Positions 1-12,450 of a DNA stretch of 64,000 nt are shown here, in pieces (the first letter of the stretch is position 1; every line of letters begins with the position of its first letter). The notes below the pieces were generated by a model, which saw only the letters and a program-made list of their open reading frames with translations, did not search any database and was not told the DNA's origin. The translations under genes and the position numbers were made by a program. The stretch is taken from the NCBI GenBank assembly GCA_008828725.1, contig MEHQ01004074.1:550485-614484 (forward strand). Reading direction: 5' to 3'. The DNA is from Saccharina japonica. Lineage: Eukaryota > Sar > Phaeophyceae > Laminariales > Laminariaceae.

Positions 1-61
1 CCCCGACATCAACCTTAGCTGCCTTCGTGGTGAACCTCTAGATCACCGGGGCGGGGCGACC
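1..61 (-). repeat. tRNA-derived SINE, head fragment cut by window edge
   Basis: Read on the minus strand this matches the head of the SINE seen complete at 41718-42040 and 53502-53838: a GTCGCCCCGGTG start, then a tRNA-like A-box region and 'ACCACGAAG'. The body would lie to the left, outside the window. Confidence 0.7.
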
Positions 62-274
62 GTTGTATGATATGTATATATATATCATTACGATGCGGGG
101 AAAAAAATATTTATGACGGTTCACGGATTTTCTTTATCAACAGGCGCCGTTGTTTCCCTCTTTTTCACTCGGCCAGACCTACCAGAAACTCGGTTCGCAC
201 GAAAAAGTCAACTATCATGTTGCACTAATTTTGTACTTCGTGTACGAGTACATCATACGTACTACTGAATGATA

Positions 275-482
275 CACATCTTCAACTCGACGCGAGTCGA
301 CGAGAGAAGCAAGGGCTGTTTTCTTACCGCGATACAAAATGAAGACACGAACGGTATGGGGGAGGGGGGAGGAGAGAGGAGAGAGCCTGCTATGTGACCC
401 CGTATTTGAGTTACGACGATAAATATCAGTACGAAGGGAGAGAGAAAAGAAGGGCGAGAGATATTAAATGGGAAACACAACA
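275..482 (+). repeat. tRNA-derived SINE, 5'-truncated copy
   Basis: This is the body and tail of the SINE without its tRNA-like head. The shared landmarks, in order, are GACGCGAGTCGACGAG, a 'CGCGATA' box, a G-rich GGGGGAGG tract, 'TGTGACCCCG', 'GAGTTACGAC' and 'GAGAGAAAAGAAGGGCGA', ending in an A-rich tail. 5' truncation is typical of retroposition. Confidence 0.75.
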
Positions 483-507
483 AAAATAAATAAACATGTT
501 TTTACCT

Positions 508-626
508 ATTAGGGGGGAACATAGTAAATAGGACCAAATATTTTTAGTAAACATGGGTAAATAGATAGGATTTTGTGTCTGCCGTAGGCCCTATTTACTA
601 GTATTTACTATGGTCCCCCGTAATAG
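508..626. mobile_element. MITE family M1 (GGGGGACCATAGTAAATAGG termini)
   Basis: This is a ~120-bp element with inverted ends of the form ACGGGGGACCATAGTAAATA / TATTTACTATGGTCCCCCGT and the core GGACCAAATATT...TAGTAAA. At least eleven related copies are in this window (5048, 5625, 5970, 29413, 29886, 32246, 32973, 38356, 54472, 57365). It has no coding capacity. TA-flanked ends suggest a Tc1/mariner-type non-autonomous element, which is an inference. Confidence 0.85.
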
Positions 627-2024
627 AGGAGCGCGCGGATCCGAATCCCAGACGCCACTCTCCTAAAAAGTCAAAATGGACATCTAATCGGAGCGTTGGG
701 ATTTCTGTACGAATCGATTAAAAAAAAATGTACGTACCTGATATCTTTTCAAGATTTGTTTTTGCTTGGTTTTAGTATACCCCCCCTGTTTGGGCTCTCT
801 CGAAAAGGGGAGTGTGGCGTTCGAAAACAAGAAAATGGGTGCTCCCCTGATACCATCGGGCCCTCGGGTCACATCATACCATACATGCCGGAAGCTTGAG
901 CCAAACATCGAAAGGGGTCGCAGTGCATTCCAGGTCGGTCCCCTTCCCCTAGATAGTACCGCCTCATTACATATAATACAAGTTCAAGATCACCCAACAA
1001 GGTCTGTCACTAGGTTCCGTGAAGACCCGGGGTTGCACCAATCCACCTCGGTGTGTTCTCCACACCAAACCCACACAAGAGAGAGAACCTGCCAGGGGCT
1101 CCGTCCCACATTGGTCCCCGATTTTCATGTTTCTAGGCGCTGTCAAAGTTAGAAACTCGTATTCGCTCGTGATAGTAACGGTTTGATGTAAAGAACGCAC
1201 ACACCCGTCCAACATCCGGCATCCTGCACACCCAGTGGCCGTGCTGATTCGTACCCAGCACATCCAGTGCCCGTACTGATTCGTAATCCTAGGGATAACG
1301 GGTGGAAGCGAAGCAAAGGCGCTGCGGCGCTGCATCACATCCCGCCTCAAGTCTCAAAGGTCTGCGATCCCGACACTCGTCAGCTACTACTGCTGTACTT
1401 CACTTTTCGCTGCATGCAGCACACTGCTATGATATACGAAGCATACAGACAGTACGCGGCATGTTGTTAATACTTCGAAGTATGTCAATACCTTGTTTTT
1501 TTTAGGAGTAGAGATTTTCTGGCTGATTTTTTGTTTTTCAGAGTTTACAGCTACGTACGGTACTCATTTTTGCTCAGCGAGGAGCGCCACTCTAAATCCT
1601 ACCAGGCATTCGAGATTATCAAGTGCTGTCGCGTACTATGATACTGCTGTATCGGCGTCCTGCGTGCTGGTTTTGCTTTGCGCACCCTGCTGGCTGTTTT
1701 TGAGGTGTTGGGTCTGCCCAGTTCGATGGTCCTAAATGACGGGCAAATGCGTAAATACCGTCATATGATAATAGCCCATAGACCCGGTGACTACCTGCGT
1801 GTACAGCACCCTGATACTGGCCCACGAGGGCTGAGTCAAGCGAAGCTTGGTGGCGGTGGGTAGAAGCCCAGGGCTGAGCAGTTTGCTACGTATCGGAGGC
1901 GCCAGTGTTGCCCCCACCCTGTATTTTCTGCCCTCAAGAGGCTGTGCGTCGTTGATCAAGTCTCGGGAAAGCCGAACCTTCGCCCACTGCTGCTTCTGCT
2001 TAGAGCAGTATCATATTCATGGCT
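627..2024. other. Gene-poor stretch
   Basis: I see no exon here that I can support. Positions about 1187-1300 hold a broken copy of the hairpin family (TGTAAAGAACGCACACAC followed by two CAGCACA(C/T)CCAGTG units). The remaining short open frames have no splice context or recognisable protein. Confidence 0.5.
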
Positions 2025-2351
2025 TTTTTTCTTCTTTTTTTTCATCCCATTCATTATATTCGCCCTTCCTTTCTCTCTTCTTCCTAGTCGTAACTCAGAT
2101 CCGGGGTCGCAAAGTAGGCTCTTCTCCCTCCTCCCCCACTGCGGTTCTTGCCTTGCATTTTTATCGCGAGAAAAACTCAGCACTTTCTTCCCTCGTCAAC
2201 TCTTTCGAATTATGCTTACCCACGCTACAATATGGGCTCTCGACAGCAGTTGGTGTCATTTTGAAAATAACCCTCTCTGTACGGAGACTCGAACCCTCGA
2301 CCTCCAACCTAACAGGCTTCGTGGTTACCTGTTTGACCACCGGGGCGACTT
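2025..2351 (-). repeat. tRNA-derived SINE, near full length
   Basis: On the minus strand it starts GTCGCCCCGGTGGTCAAACAGG and has a B-box-like GGGTTCGAGTCTCC about 70 bp in. The conserved body follows (ACGAGGGAAGAAAGTGCTGA, CTCGCGATAAAA, CCCCGGATCTGAGTTACGAC), then an A-rich tail. The head resembles a tRNA with a GGTGGTCTA D-arm (Glu/Asp type). The 270-codon open frame across this region is only the antisense of the SINE. Confidence 0.85.
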
Positions 2352-3348
2352 CCGGCATTGCAGTCTGCTGTTTCTCACGTGAAAGTCAAATTGATCTAAG
2401 GAAGAAGACCGTGTTGCCTCAGCTACGTCAACACGTTCGAACTTCGATGCTCGACCTCCGACATGCTCTTGTGTACCTTGCCCCCCCCGCCTCGCCTCGC
2501 CTCCTCCCTCAGTTGCTTCTACGTAAGCGTAGGCCCAAGGACCAACCCTTTGATCGTCTTGGTGCGCTCGGCGGCATGGCTCTTCCGTTTCTTGCGTGGA
2601 TGATTCCTATTTGCCTTTGCCAGAAGGTTGTGCTATATAGAACGGCGTTGCCAGAATGACGCCACCCGTAGCTGACACGTGTCGCTTCTGTTCCCTACGG
2701 CCCGCTAGGGCTCTCGCCGACGCGATGCAGACGCAAAACGTGTTTGCCTCGTACTGCTGCAGCTGTTCCGTACAGTAAACAGCAAACAAAATCTGTCATT
2801 TTTTTTGTGCGCACACGAGCGCACAAGTTTACTGGGACACCTATATATATGGGCTACGATGTTCACTACGGTATGGATCTTACATTATTATATTATTAAT
2901 TAGATGCACTTTTTTTTCATGGTGTGTCATTTATGTGTTTCGGGTTTTGCCCCGTTTGGATATTTGTTTGGATTATTTTACGCGTATATCGTTTTGTTTT
3001 CGTTTTTCGTTTTGCGAAGTTTAAGACGAGCCCCGTCGGTGATTGCATTGCACACCTGGTACCAGGTTTGTCATCTGCAAATTAAATTCGTACGTACCTG
3101 TGGATTTTTTTTTTCATTTTTTTTTTTATGGGAGGCTCGAAATTTCGAAGGTGCTACGAATAAAAAAGCCAAAAGAACAAGGAACTACCGTAGTATTTAC
3201 CAACCGGTGTATCCTTGTAAAAAGAACATGTATGTGGTGTGTGGGTGCTTGTTATCTGGACGTCTGTCCTTTCTTTTTCCACAATGACATCCATCGCGCG
3301 CGTACAGATGCGCTACTTATTTGCCCGGAAGAAATACCTATTAATAGT

Positions 3349-3452
3349 AACACTACTGCTGAAGTTCCGCGCAGCAGGTGGGCGACTGGCACAAAGCCAT
3401 AACACTACTGCTGAAGTTCCGCGCAGCAGGTGGGCGACTGGCACAAAGCCAT
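3349..3452. repeat. 52-bp perfect tandem duplication
   Basis: Two adjacent identical 52-bp units, each starting AACACTACTGCTGAAGTTCC. Being identical, they are either a recent duplication or an assembly duplication. Confidence 0.9.
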
Positions 3453-4361
3453 ACATTTCACACAAAATTGGAGGAAAAAAAACAAGCCCCCCAACTCAGT
3501 GCACCAATAAGCAAAGCGTATATCATACGTACCTGGTATATAGTATATAGTACCGCAGTTTCAACTAATGTAGTACAGGAGTACTTGTATGTAGTATGTA
3601 TATAGTAGCAGTAGTTCCAGAATCCAGAAATTCAATCATACTTAGATGGACTGCTGTTGAGTAGTCTCTAGACTAATCGTAGAGCTGTAGAGTTGCGTCC
3701 TAAACCGAAAGTTGCAGAACCCCCTGTTTAAGACCAAACGCCATCTACGTTTCGAAGCCGGGATCGTTTTTCATTGGCCACCGGAGGACCCCCGCTCGAA
3801 CCAAGCCCCAAGACTTCCGAATCTCGAATCTCGAATCTACATCATCAGATCGTCAGACGTCAAGTTGGAAGCGTCACGCCTGCTTCAAAATGCAGTGAGT
3901 ACATTAATTTCATATGATCATATTCATACGATATTTCGTTGCAGCAAGTAAGTGACTCTATTAGGCTGGGTCATCACCACAATCACCAAGCAAAGGGCAA
4001 ATCGCACGACTACCACATATGTGGGAGAGGACGCAGGGAGGGGCGGGAAGTACGAGAGGAAGAGGCATGGCCCGTCGCGGGGTCTCTCTTGTACGAACTA
4101 TGCTCCCACGGGAAGGGATGGAGCTCAGTGCGTGGCAAGCAGCGCTTTTTTCGGCGATGGGCTTTCGTCCGCTTCGTGAGTACCTGGTACCTCTGGCACG
4201 ATGGTGATGACGATACACCTTTGAATGGGTGCGAGAGGCCCTTCCAGCTGCTGGCTCGTCGGGAGGGCAAGATGATAGAATACTCCCATCATACCTCTGC
4301 GGCTACCGTGCTACTGCTGCTACTGCTGCTGCCGTGAACGGTCGCGTCCGTGCGGTTATAC

Positions 4362-4417
4362 ACTATGGGCTTTGACCCTCCAAAAAAAGGATTTGGAGGG
4401 TCATAGCCCATATAGGT
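4362..4417. repeat. Hairpin with TATGGGCT...GACCCTCC arms
   Basis: CTATGGGCTTTGACCCTCC is followed, after an A-rich loop, by its near-perfect reverse complement. Related arms recur at 7195-7240 and 7825-7862, so this is a small dispersed foldback sequence. Confidence 0.6.
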
Positions 4418-5047
4418 TATACCTACCCACCAGGTGCAAGGTTTCATTATTTTTGTTTTTTGTTTTTTGTTTTCTCCCCCTCCCTCTTTTCAGTTTTTTC
4501 TTCTGTTCCAATTTTTTCAAACTCTGAACTCTCAACCCAACGCGGGGTGAAACCGCAGCCTTGGTGACCGACCGTACCGCACGGCGGTGGGGTGCCTTTG
4601 ATCCCCTGACCCCTGACCCTGCCCCCTGCCCTCGTTCCCTCTATTTCTGCAACACAAGAGCGTGGTCGTGGTTACCAGATTTGCACTTAGCACACGGTGC
4701 TCGCCCGCCGTACGCAAAGCAGGGTTAGGTTCGCCCCCAACCGCAAGCAGTCGTCCTATACTATGAGCGATGGCACATATACTATTAATAGTAGGGAAAA
4801 CGATTCGTCCCCAGCTCCCGGCGAGTCGGCTGGTCAGAGGGGTTCGTATACAGAATGAATACCCCTTTTACTTATCTATGTGCAAAAGCAATCCAACTTT
4901 AGTTTCAAGTGGTTCGTCGCTGGAACGGGCGTTGGTGTACAAGTGGTCTCTTGACTCTTAATTATTCCAACCCTTCGACTCCTGTAATAGTGGTCCCACA
5001 CTATTTCAAAGTAGTTTTACCTCAAAATCGTGGATAGAGTATCGGGG

Positions 5048-5184
5048 TTATTGCGGGGGGCCATAGTATATAGGGGACCAAATATTGTAAGTTGTAAGTA
5101 AAAATAGGTAAATATACACGAAGCAGTTTTTTGTGTGTACCCCGTACCTGGTAGGTCCCTATTTTTGTCTGGTCCCCCGTGATG
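5048..5184. mobile_element. MITE family M1
   Basis: Diverged M1 copy with ends GCGGGGGGCCATAGTA and CTGGTCCCCCGTGATGG. A TACCTGGTA motif sits inside it at 5145-5153. Confidence 0.7.
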
Positions 5185-5624
5185 GTATTTGTACCGAGGT
5201 TATCTTTGACAACTACTTCCGCATTCTGATAACAAACTGCACTTGAATTCAGTTCGGAATACCGTTTGCAGTATATGATCCAGTACAAGTGCTTCCTCGT
5301 TTTGGGAACCATCTACTTGAATGCAGTGTGGAACACATTTTGCAGTGTATGGCTGTCTGCATCGAATCGTGATTTGTATCTGGTACATTTGTCGGTGCCG
5401 CGGAGCTATGGGCTACCAGCAGTATCACAGAGTGCTATAAGAGCTGTCATAACGCATAGCTGCATAGCTGCGGGGCTTCGCTTTCCCAAGCCAATTCGGT
5501 TTGCCAGCCTGGACCGAACAGGTTCAGCCAGGGCGTGGTTGAAATGGTTCGCGTGTCGCATTGCCATTGAAACCAGCGGCAGTCAGGATCATACTACTAA
5601 TCCAAACAGTACCAGGCATTTAAT

Positions 5625-5744
5625 TTTACGGGGGGGCATAGTAAACACTAGTAAATAGGACCAAATATTGTTAGTGAAAATAGGTAAATATATAGGTTTT
5701 AGAGTTTACCGTAGGTCCTATTTACTATGGTCCCCCGTAATAGT
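5625..5744. mobile_element. MITE family M1
   Basis: Well preserved M1 copy. The left end has a small internal duplication (AGTAAACACTAGTAAATAGG). The right end is TATTTACTATGGTCCCCCGT. Confidence 0.85.
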
Positions 5745-5914
5745 AGCTATCTCGCCCAGGGGTATCGCTTGTTTTTGGTGCTGTTGTCGTTTTTTTTATC
5801 ACGTCTTGTCTCGTTATGAGTAATGAGTTCATCACAACAGGCGCTTGGGTCACGAAAACGATGTGTGTATATGGGTTCTTCGTATTACATTCCTAAGTGG
5901 TGTACTGTTCTTTC

Positions 5915-5969
5915 TGCCCGCGTCGACATCCAGCACACCCAATGTCCGCGCTGATTCGTAACTTCATGC
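5915..5969 (+). repeat. Hairpin-family fragment
   Basis: A short piece of the dispersed family (GTCGACATCCAGCACACCCA, then a TGTCCGCGCTGATTC-type block). It directly abuts the M1 element that starts at 5970. Confidence 0.6.
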
Positions 5970-6093
5970 TATTACGGGGGACCATACGTAGCAAATGGGA
6001 CCTACGGTACACACTAAAACCTAGATATTTCCAATTTTTTACTGACAATATTTGGTCATATTTACTAATGATATTAATATGGTCCCCGTAATA
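5970..6093. mobile_element. MITE family M1, opposite orientation
   Basis: Same ends as the other M1 copies, but the GACAATATTTGGTC core is on the opposite strand. The left inverted repeat is partly degraded (ACCATACGTAGCAAATGGGA). Confidence 0.75.
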
Positions 6094-7095
6094 GTAGAGA
6101 GATACCAGGTAAGCCTCTCTATGCCCACAAACTACGACTCATGAGAGGTAATATGAACATCGTCGTCAAGGATGTTAGACAAATGCAACGCCATGCCAAC
6201 ATACAGGGCACGGCAAGCACAACTTCCATACGCCAGCAAACAAACCAGATACCCTACTAATAGTATATCAAAAGAGTACGTAGCCATCTATCTCGCAGCC
6301 CTACTCCCCATGTACGCCTGGAGACAGCTCCGTGTAGCAAACTCAGCACATTCGCACCAGGGCTGATCGACGCTCCACGCCACCACCACCACCCATCACC
6401 CACCAAAGATGCTATCAGGTATACAGCCGCAGTGGGTACCCCGACTTGAGAGTGGGCACACTAAGATTATATGTAGTACAGTTAAGAGAGACCAAATCGG
6501 CCGGACCTAGCTACACTGCAGCTTTACTTCGCACTATGGATAAGAGAGAAGGAAGCGTTTCCGGCCTGTGCCACACCTGGGTACCCACTGCTGTGATATG
6601 TAGGAGGACGCGATGTGACTGTGACTGACCCCTTGTCCGATCGCCCCCGCACCCTAAGATTGGTATGAAATGGTGCAAACTGCTGTCGCTACAGCAGTGT
6701 ATACGTAAGAAAGTCGCGCTGCAATACGACATTTATATATGTCGTCGACTTGAGCGCGTTGGAAGTGGACCAAAAAAATCGCCGGTCCTCCAGGGTCCTC
6801 TCGTTTTTTTCTTTCGGGACCGTGACGACGGACGGCGGACGCTTCAGGCAAAACTTGAAAGGAGGTCCCTATTTTTTGGTGGTGGAAGTCAAAATTGGAA
6901 GTCGCCTTCGCTCGAAAATGTTCCAAACAGGCCTTGCCACGCCCGAATCGACCGGTCTCCTGGCATGTTTGCCCCCGTCACCCATGCCATCGTGTCATTG
7001 AGGCATGAGCCGCGGGACTACTACTATTGGAATTTCGGAATCGGGGCTGGAAATTCAAACCTACTTGGTATGTGGCTATATGGATATCTCTGTAG
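6094..7095. other. Gene-poor stretch
   Basis: I see no supported gene. The open frame at 6665-7162 runs into the hairpin repeat at its 3' end and has no recognisable protein or splice structure. Confidence 0.4.
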
Positions 7096-7480
7096 GATGA
7101 AGAATCGGCACGGACACTGGGTGTGCTGGATGTCGACGGGTAGGAAGGACGGTTTAATGTGAAGAACACACACATGGGTCATAGCTAGGCCATAACCTAT
7201 AGGCCTAATGGGTCATATAGCCCATAGATATGGGCTTATGTGTGTGTTCTTCACATTAAACCTTCCTTTCTACCCGTCGACATCCAGCACACCCAGTGTC
7301 CGTGCCGATTCTTCATCCTAGAGAGGTACCAGTTCTGTGGTCACAAAAAACTACGACACAGAGATACTACGCTGCAGTACAGTAAGCAGAGCAGACAATG
7401 CAATGCCATCGTACGACAGGCAAGACCTACGAGTACCCTGCTAGCAGTCCAGGTGCATGAAAGAGAAAAAAACAACAGAA
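7096..7480. repeat. Inverted pair of hairpin-family copies
   Basis: A minus copy (7096-7175, GTCGACGGGTAGAAAGGACGG...AAGAACACACACA) faces a plus copy (7240-7480, TGTGTGTTCTTCACATTAAACC to ...CCAGGTGCATGAAAGAGAAA). They are separated by a short palindromic GGGTCATAGC...TATGGGCT segment. The plus copy shows the near-full family: TG-rich start, GACATCCAGCACACCCAGTG, CTACGACACAGAGATACTAC, GCAGAGCAGACAATGCAATG and an A-rich end. Confidence 0.75.
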
Positions 7481-8761
7481 AAAGCTCGGAAAAAGCGAAA
7501 AGGAAAACATAAAGATTAAAAAGTAAACATAATAAAGCATATGGGCTACGAATGACAAAAAAAGACACTACAACCAAGCTACAACAGATAGTAGTACTAC
7601 GTACCAGGTAGGAGTAGTTTTTTTTGTAGTCATTCGATTCAAACAGACGCTTTGTTTTTTTCAGGGCATGGGGATAGAGGAGATGATAGGGAGAAGGGAA
7701 GAGGTGCTTGGCGGCTGGCAGCCTGACTGCGAAGGCCTGGTATTTGCTTTCGTTGCTACCGGGGTTGGAGGGGGTTGTCTGCGCCGAACCCCGCGCTCGC
7801 GACGACCCCGACCACCCCTATACTCTATGGGCTATGTTTTGAGGGTCATAGCCCGTATAGCCCCTACCAGCCACGGTCTGCTGTCTCTCGTCTCCGGCGT
7901 CGCAAGGGTCGTCAGTGGGTGCTGGGTTCATCAAGACAACTAGCCGCAACCGAGTGAACTCCCGCAATAGCGTACGCAACGACCAATACCGGTAGCAGCA
8001 ACTGCTGCAGGAGCAGCAAGGCATGAAAAGCAGCAGCAGCAGCAGCAGTAGTCGTAGTAAGGGTGGACTTGCGTGCATGCATTTCTTTCCTTCTTGGAGT
8101 CTTTGGGGCTGCAGTTGATTGCATGGCGCTTTGACCACAATCCATCGATAAGAGCAGCGTTAGGGAGGCAGGTCTATGTTGACTCAACATAAGAACGAAG
8201 CCTACCACAGGCCACAGCACACTGGCCCGTGGCCACGACCAAGGGCCCATGCTAAGGGTCCACGTAAAGGTCGTGCTGGGATCGATAGGGCAGGCGGTGC
8301 TGTTTTGAGCTGAGCTGCGTGGGAGAAAGGCGCTTCTTCTGCGGATGCGGCTGCCGTGGTTGTGGCACTTGCTGTCATAGCTCCCCGTTTGACATCAGGA
8401 CATCGTTCGGTATGCCTAGCTCTGCTGCGGCACCGCGATTTTACTACTACTGCTGAAGAGCTCTATATACAAAACAGCAGTACATACAGACTATGCTGCT
8501 GTACCGTGAGCCGTGAGGGCGAGCCTTTTGTTTTTGACTGTTTTTGAAAACAAAAAAAGGGAGCCTGAAATCTATTATGCTTTATATCGACGATTAGTAT
8601 TGATGTTATTCTGTTTCTGTACCCAGTTGTTCGTTATTTCTTTTTTTTTTACTACTCTTTGAAAAAAAAGATGATTTTAGTCTGGAAACGAAATATATTG
8701 AAATTAGTGCGGATTTTTTTATCTTGAAATTAGTATCGATATTTTGACTTACTTGTCCAGC
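7481..8761. other. Gene-poor stretch with triplet repeats
   Basis: It contains short CAG/CTG runs (around 8030-8050) and a TATGGGCTA hairpin at 7825-7862. Overlapping Ala-rich open frames on the minus strand between 7912 and 8378 could hold an exon, but I cannot fix splice sites or a family. Confidence 0.35.
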
Positions 8762-8935
8762 TCCCTTCCTTTCGAAACTCAGACCCGGTTTCACACATAT
8801 ATACCTGGTAGATAGCGGGCGCTCCTTCCCCCCTCCTCACTCGTAGGGCGCGTCACTTGCATTTTTGTCGCGAGAAGAGTTCCAGCATTTCTTCCCTCAT
8901 CGACTCACGCCGGATTGGGCGTACACACGCTTACC
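8762..8935 (-). repeat. tRNA-derived SINE fragment
   Basis: Body part of the SINE on minus, without the head. Landmarks are CGAGGGAAGAAATGCTGGAA, CTCGCGACAAAAATGCAAG and GGTCTGAGTTTCGAAAGGAA. A TACCTGGTA-containing insertion interrupts the stretch around 8790-8820. Confidence 0.65.
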
Positions 8936-11094
8936 ACACGTGCCAGTGCCAGGCATTTATTTACTGCAGTACTTACCAATTATTGAGGGAGAATATAGCA
9001 TTTACCAATTATTAAGGGGCCCCTTCGGAAGAAATAATGGAGTACTTGAGTATTTTGAAAACATATTTTTCGCCTTTTTTACAGCAGCAATACTATTTCC
9101 GGTACAATATAACACCATATCATTACTCCTTACCGAACGCGGCATGGCTCCAGTTCTAATGCCCAGACCCGCTCCCGACCAACGTACAGCTCGTTCGTTC
9201 TTATGGCTCTCTAGAAGGTGTTGGGGGCCTTGGATCTGCAAGGGAGGGCAGGCTTTGCTGTTTGTTGTGTTTGCATCACGAAACGAAATTGCTCAGCAGC
9301 ATTTTTTTATTTTTTATTCCGGAGCTCCTGTTTGGTATCTACACTCTGCTGTCGCCGCGTAGGACGCTACGGACGGTCGAAGTAGAGGCCCAGGTAGGTT
9401 CGCCTATGACTAGTGCTCGGCGTTTTTGTCGAACACCTGAGTTAAAACAGTATTTATTATATCAGCAGCCTGAGAAACTCCCATTTTTCAAGTTCGTCTA
9501 TGGGTACCAGATGTATGGAGAATCAATTGTTTTCGAATAAGAGGCACTTTTCGTGAGGAAAAAGGCGTCGGATCGATCCAGCGCCTGACACAAAAAGCTT
9601 TCCCCTGGCCTACGCTCTCTAAAGCTGCCTTTAGAACTGGAGATATGTCGTTTTCGGTAGGGAGTCATGAAAGGTCGAATTTACACCAAGAAATAGTATT
9701 GCAACTGAAAAAAAACGTACGTCGTGTTTTTGTTTTTCCCAAGACTGCAGCAGTGCTCTTCTATTTTTTGCCCGAAGGGGCCCCTTAATACTCGTAGTGC
9801 TGTTATATTACATATATGTATACGTATATACCATAAGGACAGTTTGTACGTTTCTATTCAATCCAAATGGCCCCTATATTTTGGGACATAGGTGGTATTT
9901 GTTGCGCACAACACGGGGAAATATGAATTATATGCATATATGAAATGGCTGTATCTTCAGACCAACAATGAGCGACACGCACACAACGTCCAACCCCGAC
10001 TTCAACTCAAGGGTCATGGTGACATGGTTGACTCAACCAATCACGGCGCGCTCTAGACTACAGATCCGAGATCCGGGGCCCGACCCAAGATCTTACGAAT
10101 CTTCTTGCACGCAAGGGGAGCGGGGGTGTGTAAGGGCTGGCGTGGTCACGTCTCGGTCTCTCGTGCACAGCTACCTGAAGCACCCAAGCACTGTTGCCCT
10201 GGTCCTGCCACATGCTCCCTGTACTCTTGTGTGCTATGCGCGAGGGGGAGGCACCACCGGGGGATTGTTTGCGCCTGCTCAGCAGCCAGCAGACGAAAGG
10301 GTTGAGGTGTGCGGGGCGTTTTGGTGGGGTGCGCGAGCGGAGATCGAGCTCTGTCTTATGATTTGCCTGTTGTGTGGGGCATCCAGCTATAGCCCGGGGA
10401 CTACTGGTGGCTGGCTGTCCTGACTGCGTGGTGGCGGTGGTGGTGGTGGTGGCGGCGTTGATCGGTTGTAGCCCGGGCCGGGGGTATTATGCGCGTCCCT
10501 CGTGACGAGTTGAGCCCTCGCGACCTTTTGAGGTGAGAGTGCAAGGTGCAAGTAAATCGCGCGTGTTACGCTCGTGCTCAGGAAACTATAGATGCCGTCA
10601 CCCTTTTTTGGCTGGTTATTTGCTGTTTGTCCCGTTGTATATATAAATATAAATATGTGTGTGTGGCTAGCCCCACCTGCTTGTTGTTGTTGTTGTTGCT
10701 GCTGCTCCTGCTGCTGCAGCAGCGGCGGCGCCTATGTGTACTGCTTGCGCAGACCGAAGCGGTACAGGTTGAATGAAATTCACAGTTTTAACACATGTGC
10801 TCGGCAGTGAAGCTTTGGTGTGTGACCACGAGCCAGATTTCAGGGAAATGAGCTAATGTGAGAACATCATTAGTACATCTTACACATAAAAGGCAAAATA
10901 AATGAATATATTTTTTACTGCTCCTTGCGCACCGCGCTGCGCCTCGAAAATAATATCGCTCTCCGGGTTAGTTATTCGGCCGCTCTCAGATTGATAGTTG
11001 TTGCGCGTCGTTCGCCTAATATATACTATTAGTGTGGTGGGTGGGCTTTCTGTCTCTCGGGCTCTGGCGGTTGGACCACAAGTAGTGGCAGCAG
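8936..11094. other. Gene-poor stretch
   Basis: The longest open frame is 9968-10423 (+, 151 codons, ATG start). It is Arg/Ser/Cys-rich with no family signature, and I do not call it a gene. Near 9880 is TATATTTTGGGACATAGG, a relative of the ATATTTCGGGACAGAGTGG ends at 15777-15858. A GTT/GCT triplet run lies at 10681-10725. Confidence 0.4.
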
Positions 11095-11372
11095 CAGTTG
11101 TATACAGTACGCGACAGCCAGTTAAGAATCTCCTGTTACGGCTAATAAGGGTCGCGGCTTACTATTAATACTACTAACTGTGATGCCAACGTTGAGCAAT
11201 AGGGCTGCTTGAAGGCTGTTGTATAGGATCTAAACGGGCGATCCTCGCTCAGCACAAATTCTTAGCTGTAAATTCTTGATTTAGAAAGAATACCCTCATT
11301 TGAAAATCATGATCAGCCTGAAGTTCTTAACTCCCAAGTTCTTATTAACATACGTCGCGTACTGCTGTAAAA
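11095..11372. mobile_element. TIR element M9 (GTACGCGACAG...TTAAGAATCT)
   Basis: The ends pair as ACAGTACGCGACAGCCAGTTAAGAAT against the reverse complement of TTAACATACGTCGCGTACTGCTGT. The same termini bound 14985-15182, so two members of the family are present. No coding capacity. Confidence 0.65.
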
Positions 11373-12374
11373 CCGGTATTTGCTACAGGTATTGGAATAG
11401 CAATGGTAAACACAATTAGACAGTAAACGAATACCACTCGGGCCGGAAATGTAAGGAGCGTAGCGTGAATTATGAGTAAGACCAAACGCTGCTTACCTCT
11501 CCGTCCAGAGTAGTTCTCGTTGTACCAGATAGTTGTGTGGGCTAGTATTAATAGTACAGTAGATACCTGGTACGTCGTACCAGGCAGTATAATACCAGGT
11601 ACAGTATAGTAGTATTAATAGCAACAGCTTTTAGTTGTCGGTATTGGTTTTGACCTTGACATGAAACGCCGCCATTTCTGCTCAACGACATTCAGCACAC
11701 AGCACACGTCCATACTATGATACAGCAGTGATTATAATTTCCTACCACAAGTGCGAGTGTATGCCCGGTATCATATATACATATACCTGGTGTTTAGAGG
11801 TGTAGGCAGAGCTGCAAATTCCGTGATTAAAAACTTCGAAGAAAAAACAAAACAGAGAAAATATGCATCGCAAATTGTTTTTGTAGAGGAGACTCAGCTG
11901 AGAAGACCTTTCGAAACTCATAACCCATATTTAATTGGCAAACTAACTTAACAATAACAAACACCAAAAAACCCAAACACACGAACAAGCATGATGCACC
12001 ACTGCTGCTGCTGCTTGTTGCTGCTCTGCTGTCTGTGTGTGTTCTTCACAATAAACCGTCCTTTCTATGATATACACCTGTAGAAGCTATTAAAAAATAT
12101 ACTACTCATCTCCGACCAATTACCACAGCAAGCATTTCGCATTTTCCCGTTCTTAAAACTACTACTTCGTACGGCTGCTGTGTACTGTGTACCTATGTGT
12201 GTAGTATATATCATATGTATACCAGGTACCAGTTACAGGATCGAGTATATTTCTGTCTATTTCCTATTTTCGTTTCGTCCTACGAGTATACCAGGTATAT
12301 ATACAGTAGTAGAGTTTTGTGACCATATGTAGAGCTTTTATTCTCGAGGATTGAATACATTAATAGATTAATAC
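11373..12374. other. Gene-poor stretch dense in TACCAGGTA and TATTAATAG motifs
   Basis: No supported gene. 11544-11620 carries TATTAATAGTAC, TACCTGGTACGTCGTACCAGG and TACCAGGTACAG within 80 bp. A start fragment of the hairpin family (TGTGTGTTCTTCACA) lies at about 12034-12068. Confidence 0.5.
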
Positions 12375-12450
12375 TCATAGGTGTGCTGGTGTGCTGGTTC
12401 GTAGTCGGCGGGTGGAAAGGACGGGTTAATGTGAAGAACACACACACCCC
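12375..12450 (-). repeat. Hairpin-family end fragment
   Basis: Shows GTGTGCTGG, GGCGGGTGGAAAGGACGGGTTAATGTGAAGAACACACACA, the terminal part of the family on minus. Confidence 0.6.

Larger units (their letters stand above)
2352..5047. other. Gene-poor stretch
   Basis: No supported gene. It holds a 52-bp tandem duplication (3349-3452), a hairpin (4362-4417) and several TACCAGGTA-type motifs. One exon-like stretch at about 4019-4172 ends at a good GTGAGT donor and would encode ...LSAWQAALFSAMGF..., but it has no clear acceptor or homology. Confidence 0.4.

Noticed and set aside
1847-2659. 270-codon open frame on +
   Set aside because: Most of it is the antisense strand of a SINE copy (2025-2351), and the rest has no family signature.
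8202-8378. Possible minus-strand start exon (MTASATTTAAASAEEAPFS...)
   Set aside because: ATG frame of 58 codons with plausible composition but no convincing donor, downstream exon or family match.
9968-10423. 151-codon ATG ORF on +
   Set aside because: Arg/Ser/Cys-rich with no domain, no codon pattern distinct from surrounding DNA, and no conserved neighbours. Likely chance.
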